From positions 1 through 39,024 of the IMG/VR virus record IMGVR_UViG_3300025873_000009: DNA of 39,024 nucleotides. One strand, 5' to 3'. A program made the position numbers and the translations under genes. The number at the start of each line of letters is the position of its first letter. The first letter of the stretch is position 1. The stretch comes from a virus. The notes under the pieces are model-generated. The model ran no database searches, was not told where the DNA came from, and was given only the letters and a program-made list of their open reading frames with translations. Of the stretch, positions 34,001-39,024 are shown piece by piece.

Positions 34001-35560
34001 AGGTCTCACACCTAAGCATACTAACTCCCTTTCAAGGAAAGCTAAAAGTTCGTCCGTTATATCACAAGTGGAGTAAAACTTTTCCTCTTCCCAGGGAGGT
34101 ATTGGGAAGGCCCTATTTCTATAGAAGAATTGGAATTTTGGATCGTTTATATCAAACTTAAAAGTTCTAATATAAAACAATTCTGGGAAGAACAGAACAG
34201 CTTTAAGAAGTATATTATCCACAACCATTCTGATATTATTATCCATATTTTGTGGATCATAATTATCAATATAATTTTTAGCTTTCTCAGCAGAGAAAGA
34301 ATCAAAACTATCGAATAATGTAGTATCAGTTTTTATTAAATAATATAATAAGTTTGGTACATAAGACTCATAAAATTCGGATATAGCTGAAAGCTGTATG
34401 CCTACTGTTGGCAATACAGTAGTAATAGCATTGTGCAATCCAACCTTAGTTCCCTTTTGTTTATATAACTTTGTTGCCCCACGGATCTGTCTGCGCCAAG
34501 AGTCTGGGCTAGATCCATATAAAGTCCAACCTATTAGATCAGCTATATAAGGAAGGAATTCCTCAGGACACTTTTCTATATCATAAATATTAGATAATTT
34601 ACTTACAGCATTATTAGTATCAAAAAAAGAATAAGATAAGGCTTGCAAGAATCTAGCAAATGGAGCAGCCAACTCCTCCCCCTCCAAAAAGTCTCCTGTA
34701 GTTATATAATCTAAAAAGGCATCCTTAATGTATGGGTCGTCTTTATTTAAATGCTGCTCAGAGTAAACAATATCTATTAATGTTTTAATAGCTGATAAAT
34801 TCTGAATACCACTAGCATACACTCCACCCGCAGGGGCATACATTCCTGGTAGTATACTAGGGTATGTAGCTGAAAGATTTTCCCAATCTCTCCATAAGTA
34901 TTCTGTTAATCCTTTTATACCTGTATTAGTATCGAAAGTAATGGCATCGAAATATACATCACTAATAGCACTAGCCACATAGGAGGAAGGTGAGAAAGCG
35001 TCTGCGGTAGATCCTTTAGTATTTAAAAAGTAAGCCCAACCTAACTTATCTACAAGGTACTCATGAGTTCCCTCTGATGTATTAGAAAACGCACTAGCCG
35101 TATTGTCGGCCATGTTCCCAGTGTTTAAAACTATTTTAGGGAGGACAGTATCCTCCAAAAAAGATCTAAAGGTGGCTCTTTGGTCGGCAGATTCTATAGC
35201 AACAGAGTTATCTTTAGTAAAGAAAGTACATTTTTTTCCAGTGTACTCCCCAGCACAATACCCCAAGGGATGAAGTATGTCTAATTCAAATGTTCTAGAG
35301 GTAACCTCTGTGAGATTATTTTCTATTACAAACCACCTAGATATTCCAGGCACTGTGCCTATATCCGAGTAATTGGTAGTTGCAGATATTGCTAATATGT
35401 TAGGTTCGTTTATACAAAAGTTAATGTGGCTATTTACTAGAGTGTCGGTCAGTTTGCGCTGAGTACCACTTAAATCGTAGTCCTCCGCAAAATAAAATGC
35501 GGGAACTACCTTTTCTATTGAGTCTAAATACTCTCTTTTGTATTTTTTATTACTAGCCAT
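31076..35560 (-). CDS. Large baseplate wedge protein with tail-protein-I domain (gp7-like position)
   Basis: The 1494-residue product contains at about 320-385 the pattern of the P2 tail protein I family: IYDIEKCPEEFLPYIADLIGW, then RRQIRGATKLYKQKGT. The N-terminus is charged and the remaining 1100 residues are mixed, with repeated fibre-like segments rich in Ser and Asn. In P2, W (gp25-like), J (gp6-like) and I are adjacent, and here gp25, gp6 and this gene are in the same order. In T4 the comparable wedge protein is gp7. Its ATG overlaps the gp6 stop. It is the longest gene in the window. Confidence 0.78.
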   Translation of the reverse strand: MASNKKYKREYLDSIEKVVPAFYFAEDYDLSGTQRKLTDTLVNSHINFCINEPNILAISATTNYSDIGTVPGISRWFVIENNLTEVTSRTFELDILHPLGYCAGEYTGKKCTFFTKDNSVAIESADQRATFRSFLEDTVLPKIVLNTGNMADNTASAFSNTSEGTHEYLVDKLGWAYFLNTKGSTADAFSPSSYVASAISDVYFDAITFDTNTGIKGLTEYLWRDWENLSATYPSILPGMYAPAGGVYASGIQNLSAIKTLIDIVYSEQHLNKDDPYIKDAFLDYITTGDFLEGEELAAPFARFLQALSYSFFDTNNAVSKLSNIYDIEKCPEEFLPYIADLIGWTLYGSSPDSWRRQIRGATKLYKQKGTKVGLHNAITTVLPTVGIQLSAISEFYESYVPNLLYYLIKTDTTLFDSFDSFSAEKAKNYIDNYDPQNMDNNIRMVVDNILLKAVLFFPELFYIRTFKFDINDPKFQFFYRNRAFPIPPWEEEKFYSTCDITDELLAFLERELVCLGVRPINSQAFRSFVGDHTVNGSVDTKFYNNGFFFLTSSVYQPPNRDYLFDNFEVDKYDFIPLWSGKSSHFDVDVSSGSFDAAFFQGLGFSKQDFFQSLAIVDSFSPSKAIPQTRVNLDNTDNLSSLDYICPSMRYWVDDVILSGVQAGSHTSGMDFRFIPGTMGSSYTSPPNSSRSFVNHNDKTVFDRSFIDDPFDHANLMGVSITHTPLTNLYRNAMRRRNFEKNLQKGGLYTRTGFNMPSYFNTSSQDLKAEYQPLGLLNLIFKYHKVLNPFNLYEVSSYPYNLDVWSECWGLDSTRVMSGIPASSTFDIRGSASVEVSTCNSYVARERTPEFYKYLHKIRDKKFEYQAKYLAEKNKFLLDLSSFQNSVTSIKNDLWNKYEYTEEETNNTILGQRRLSRGSLAGIHKSFKDYITYYNGHSVGNGLLDTQKDGGLNILSHAYGPLLYNGNFTVEGSGVDTSSQFIGRAISEEKPFSVKDLSGISNITASSTDDLYVGGPEYRNPYLLSGVEFTDLSSGYSKFTIFNLDPSTTVRGEPSALASNPIVLCKPSGALSRLRYDVRSYGPSTNLLITEHNFEINLRALIATEDSHTLGGGSYGVWIHTDTETDYYGNKVFWTYMPNGKWELTYPSVISGTTGPQYVKNTLSHTLRYDEVYEVAGNTDICLLSKSTKDVLMDITPSSFIHKVVNFNTNNAPIRVPLSYYQYKEQVHRTNQNYIIEVFMYDAFDKAKFGVIDQFSIRDVTQNSRLHHKHSFPYNDYEQINEPDQQSTIFLYKDGGAIPSGVYIWVDYSGELTASGGDKVTLKRSVGPGIFNVKATLYSKVTATESSKWVKDANGKSLKVADRPYVGPILLGASSTILEPSTITIVGTTKGSNITKDVSLYIPYSEDETLAILREFNRLQQDLGARNSAISVRNMYIGSEGSDRPAGAGDPGDRYGLSGGSRLNYRAAPMWSQPGGHATFVTNNNQYTKIHLEN

Positions 35561-37179
35561 TATACATAGTTAACATTGATAACCGTATTATTCAATTGAA
35601 TAATTTCATTAAAATCTACAGAGATAAGTTCTTCCTCGAAATTATCTATAGTAGAAAATTTAACTTCCTCTATACCAAAAATAACCCTATTTAAAGAAGC
35701 GAAGGAAATACTATCCCCAAAATCCATATTATCAGATAAGAAGTAGTCTTTAATAACATTAGATACTTTAGTTACCAAAGTACTTTCTACACCCTGAAAT
35801 CTACGATCTATATTTACAGTAACTATTAAATCTAAAGTTCTTATAAGCCCATCAGATATAACAACATCATCTGTTATTAATTTCTTTTCAGAGATAGCAG
35901 TTAATAATGCGTTTTTAAAAGAAATAGAAGCTTTTTGTAACTGAAGACTACTAGCTTTTTCTAAGATATATAAATCAATTATATTAGCAGACGAGTATGC
36001 TTTTCTAGCTACCACAGTTGCCTTCCCTGTAGTGCCAGCAGGGGACACAAATCTACTAGCAAATGTAGCGTAATCGTCTAAGGAGACTATTCTATCTTGC
36101 CGTTTAAAAGCTAAGGGGCCATACTTCTTGGCATGGTCAATTGTTTCCGCATCTGCACCTCCTGTGGCTATTTGGGTCTGCTCTAACCTAAAAGAAGCAT
36201 CTGCGGTGTCATAGGTCCCTGCTATCAAAGTATTTATGTATCCGTCTGGTACATTTCCTCTGTCCCCACCACCTACTCTATAAGTTACAATATAATCAGA
36301 GTTGTTAGTAGGGGATACCCCATTAGTTCCATTTCCAAATATTATTTTAGCTTTAAATTGATCATCATATATTACCTGAAACATCTTATCACTAGAGGAA
36401 GAAGCTTGATACAAATCCTCTACCTGTCTAAATGCCCCAGAGGTAGCTATGTCCGATGACTCTAGGAAAACTTGTACACTATTTTGGATTACAGGAGAGT
36501 TCTCTAAAGAAATACTTTTAAAGGTGTCTAATTGTGAGAAAGTTCCGCTCTCGGTAGCAAAAGCTCCTTCCAATAAAACAACATCCCAAGAGTTCTCCAC
36601 TCCTGGTGTATAGTTAGCAGCAGTTATTTCTAAGTCAGCATTATAATCATCTAAAGGGGAAACCACCCCATCAATAGCTTTATATATAGTATAGGTTAAG
36701 GGCTCTCCGTCCTCTGGGGAGGTAACAACCACAACCCTATTTTCAGCATCTAATTCTATAGCTTTATCCAAAACAGTAGAAGAGTCGTCAGGCATAGTTA
36801 ACTTAGCTATGGCTTGGGCCGATGTAGGACCCTTCATAGAAACTCCTACCAATTGAAATAACTTTCTTACGCTCTCTCTATCTTTAGCAGTATGAATAAA
36901 ATTTTCATGAGCTAACATGTCTGCCTTCATAGACATTATTGCTCCCATATAGGAAACTAATTCAACTAGCATTATACCTAAATCTGATTCTATAAAATTA
37001 TTATAATCTACAGGGTATATTGCCCTAATGTACTCTATCAAAGAAGTCCTTAAAGACGCAAAATCTGTGGCAGTAAAATCTATATAAGATGATTTTATAT
37101 TATCTGAAATTTTAATGGCTTTCATGAAGTCAGATGCTACATCTGTAAACGGTACAGTCTTATTTGTATTAATACTCAT
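35560..37179 (-). CDS. gp6: Baseplate wedge protein, gp6/J-like
   Basis: The 539-residue product follows the gp6/J pattern of baseplate wedge proteins: FASLRTSLIEYIRAIYP near the N-terminus, a helix with DLGIMLVELVSYMGAIM, DRESVRKLFQLVGVSM, then an extended part with RVGGGDRGNVPDGYIN and KRQDRIVSLDDYATFASRF. gp6 forms the iris of the baseplate and drives its change of shape at infection. T4 gp6 has 660 residues. The ATG at 37179 overlaps the gp25 stop (ATGA). Confidence 0.9.
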   Translation of the reverse strand: MSINTNKTVPFTDVASDFMKAIKISDNIKSSYIDFTATDFASLRTSLIEYIRAIYPVDYNNFIESDLGIMLVELVSYMGAIMSMKADMLAHENFIHTAKDRESVRKLFQLVGVSMKGPTSAQAIAKLTMPDDSSTVLDKAIELDAENRVVVVTSPEDGEPLTYTIYKAIDGVVSPLDDYNADLEITAANYTPGVENSWDVVLLEGAFATESGTFSQLDTFKSISLENSPVIQNSVQVFLESSDIATSGAFRQVEDLYQASSSSDKMFQVIYDDQFKAKIIFGNGTNGVSPTNNSDYIVTYRVGGGDRGNVPDGYINTLIAGTYDTADASFRLEQTQIATGGADAETIDHAKKYGPLAFKRQDRIVSLDDYATFASRFVSPAGTTGKATVVARKAYSSANIIDLYILEKASSLQLQKASISFKNALLTAISEKKLITDDVVISDGLIRTLDLIVTVNIDRRFQGVESTLVTKVSNVIKDYFLSDNMDFGDSISFASLNRVIFGIEEVKFSTIDNFEEELISVDFNEIIQLNNTVINVNYV

Positions 37180-37619
37180 ATTGTTATCTCCACATCTATT
37201 GGTTGAGCGTGTAAAGAACTCATTACTGTTAAGCTTATTAGTAGTCCTGGCATTCCATAACCTTTTATATTGTCGTCCCCCACAACTCTAACACTTAACA
37301 AAATTATATTAGAAGCATATACTGCCATAGCTCTTTGTATGTCCTGTGTTATCTCAGCCGCTCTATCGGAAGTTAATGGATCAAACAGGTAACGCTCTAA
37401 ATCCAATCCAAATTCAGGGAGCATTACCCGCTCCCCCTTTCTTGTCCTGAGTAGCTGCATCATCTGTGCTTTTACTAGATGCCTACCCGAAGCTTTATTG
37501 AAGAAAGGTTCATTAGAAAGTTTACCTATAGGCCAACCCAACCCATGCACCTTGGTTTTCAGATCACCTATGGTGTTATGTAGAACTTCCTTAGACGCTA
37601 CTTTTCCGTATAGTACCAT
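37176..37619 (-). CDS. gp25: Baseplate wedge protein, gp25-like
   Basis: The 147-residue product matches the gp25 family: LLRTRKGERVMLPEFGLDLERYLFDP in the middle, then helices and a strand with NIILLSVRVVGDD. T4 gp25 has 132 residues and is the inner core of the wedge, in contact with the sheath. It starts at ATG 37619, three bases after the upstream stop. No strong ribosome site is visible (TTTATAAAA), so it is probably coupled to the upstream gene. Confidence 0.9.
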   Translation of the reverse strand: MVLYGKVASKEVLHNTIGDLKTKVHGLGWPIGKLSNEPFFNKASGRHLVKAQMMQLLRTRKGERVMLPEFGLDLERYLFDPLTSDRAAEITQDIQRAMAVYASNIILLSVRVVGDDNIKGYGMPGLLISLTVMSSLHAQPIDVEITI

Positions 37620-37622
37620 TTT

Positions 37623-39024
37623 TTATAAATCCATATTCTCGAAAAACTTCCTTTGGTGATTGTAATTCGTTACAACCTCATTTTTATTTAGAGCTTTGCC
37701 ATACATTTTTAAACTTCCTACATACCCATTATAAGAACTCATGATACCTGAACCTGTATCTAAGAAGCCACCAGAAGAAGTAGCTAAGTTTATATCTCTA
37801 CCATCAGACCACCCACCACCGACTATCCAGGGAGTAAACAATGTATTATTCTTAGGTCCGTTATCGAATAAATGAACATCACTATACTGATCTACAGTAC
37901 CAGAAGTATATTCAAAACTACTAGTAGACTTAGTATTGGGTACTATGAAAGACGGTACTTGTGGTGCTGCTCCCGCATCTCTACCAAAAATATTTGATAA
38001 TGTATCAGTCTTAAGTAAGTTGCCGTTTATATAAAAGTTAAGCTTGTCTCCCCCTACATCGAAGACCACGCTGATATTAACAAATTTATTTACACAGTCT
38101 TTTAACTTTACACTGTTCACCAGTAGTTCATCAGATACAGTAAACTTTAATATCTCCCCTACATCATTATCACACCCTGCTGCTTTTGCAAATCCAACAG
38201 CACTAGTATTATAAGATCTAGTAGGGGCTATAAAGAATACAGTGGAAGGAGTACCTATGTTTAAAGTAGCATCATCCCCTGTAGCAAAATAAGACAACCC
38301 TAGAGATGCACTTGTTTGTGTGGCAGACACCCCAGGGTCCCCGAGCCCGTCAGCAATATCCCCTGGAATTAGACCAGCCGAAACACTTGCATCAGATAAT
38401 GTGTATAGTACATACCCCGAACCATTAGAAGATGAATTATATCCATCCCCACTACTGGCTTGAGTTCCAACGGAATAAGCCATTGTCCCATTGCTGCTTA
38501 CGCTAAATGTTCCACTGGTCTGAGTATGGGCCACTGGTAGCCTGTGCCCATCAGTAGGAAGAGAAGATACAGTCCATACACCACTAGCACCAACAGCATA
38601 CGGATGCCCTCCACTAGGCGTAATACTGTCCACTATACCCCCAAAATAATATCTGGGATCAAAATCATTGGGTCCTACGGTTACCGCACTCCCATTATAA
38701 TACATTCTTGGGTCTCTAGAGAACCCCATAACCATCCCTTTCACTGAATCAGACGAATTATCTATAGCGAGAGAGGATGCGCTAATGTTCTTATTCTCCC
38801 CACCTGTATTTTCACACCCTAATAATACTCTATAGTAGTGACCATCACACCATTTACCCTCACTAGAGCTTAGAGCAAACCCAAAAGAACTAAGTGTAAA
38901 GGGATGTTTCCACCAACCTTCTTCTTGTTCATATAGCCCTGGCATGTAAGTCCAGAAGTCTATAGTAGCCCCTCTTGGGTTATATAATAAGTTCTGGTAA
39001 TCAGTAGTGTCAGGAAGTCTAATG
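37623..39024 (-). CDS. LamG/concanavalin-like structural protein (partial, 5' end outside window)
   Basis: The frame is open beyond the apparent ATG at 38945 up to the window edge; the extra residues (NPRGATIDFWTYMPGLY) include a typical lamin G first strand, so the true start lies outside. The seen part, about 467 residues, has a LamG/ConA-like jelly roll with an inserted loop: FVNISVVFDVGGDKLNFYINGNLL, then YNGYVGSLKMYGKALNKNEVV and a C-terminal NYNHQRKFFEN. Such domains bind glycans or act as structural lectin-like parts of tails. It precedes gp25 in the baseplate operon. Role as baseplate or fibre decoration is inferred. Confidence 0.75.
   Translation of the reverse strand, partial: IRLPDTTDYQNLLYNPRGATIDFWTYMPGLYEQEEGWWKHPFTLSSFGFALSSSEGKWCDGHYYRVLLGCENTGGENKNISASSLAIDNSSDSVKGMVMGFSRDPRMYYNGSAVTVGPNDFDPRYYFGGIVDSITPSGGHPYAVGASGVWTVSSLPTDGHRLPVAHTQTSGTFSVSSNGTMAYSVGTQASSGDGYNSSSNGSGYVLYTLSDASVSAGLIPGDIADGLGDPGVSATQTSASLGLSYFATGDDATLNIGTPSTVFFIAPTRSYNTSAVGFAKAAGCDNDVGEILKFTVSDELLVNSVKLKDCVNKFVNISVVFDVGGDKLNFYINGNLLKTDTLSNIFGRDAGAAPQVPSFIVPNTKSTSSFEYTSGTVDQYSDVHLFDNGPKNNTLFTPWIVGGGWSDGRDINLATSSGGFLDTGSGIMSSYNGYVGSLKMYGKALNKNEVVTNYNHQRKFFENMDL

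Noticed and set aside
1-39024. tRNA genes, CRISPR arrays, insertion sequences, integration genes
   Set aside because: None was seen on either strand by eye; there is little non-coding space, and a tRNA search tool was not available.

Overview
The window is one contiguous piece of a tailed-phage genome with a contractile tail (myovirus), AT-rich and tightly packed, with no gap over 100 bases between genes. The core virion proteins resemble those of T4-like phages: gp25, gp6, gp21, gp22, gp23, gp13, gp14, gp15, gp18, gp19 and the late sigma factor gp55. The surrounding genes do not match T4 closely. The replicative polymerase is family A with a fused uracil-DNA-glycosylase-like domain rather than the T4 family B enzyme, which suggests a distant ('far-T4') relative. 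The host cannot be read from this sequence. No tRNA, rRNA, CRISPR array, integrase or transposase was seen.

Layout: nearly everything is on the minus strand, so transcription runs from high to low coordinates. From 39024 to 17800 lies a tail/baseplate operon: a LamG-like protein (cut by the window edge), gp25, gp6, a large tail-protein-I/gp7-like wedge protein, three related tail proteins, a beta-helix protein, a second protein sharing its N-terminal motif, a cysteine-rich protein and a PAAR-like spike tip. From 17705 to 12816 lies the head assembly group: three core proteins, prohead protease, a small core peptide, scaffold and major capsid protein, closed by a strong terminator. From 12730 to 6866 lie the neck, tail completion, sheath and tube genes. 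A 939-residue protein of unknown role follows (6786 to 3967).

The last 4 kb holds replication and regulatory genes on both strands: a PD-(D/E)XK nuclease and the gp55-like sigma factor on plus, and on minus three small genes (acidic protein, thioredoxin-fold protein, MazG/DUF1599-like protein) and the DNA polymerase. The polymerase is split into two genes by a 91-residue membrane-protein gene, and the break falls inside the exonuclease domain between motifs II and III.

Many minus-strand junctions are TAATG or ATGA overlaps, so translation is probably coupled. A few NATAAATA-like boxes lie upstream of late genes and could be read by the gp55-like factor. Standout points are the split polymerase, a cysteine-rich module shared by two otherwise unrelated virion proteins, three tandem related tail proteins, candidate gp21 cleavage sites in several head proteins, and repeated use of TTG starts.
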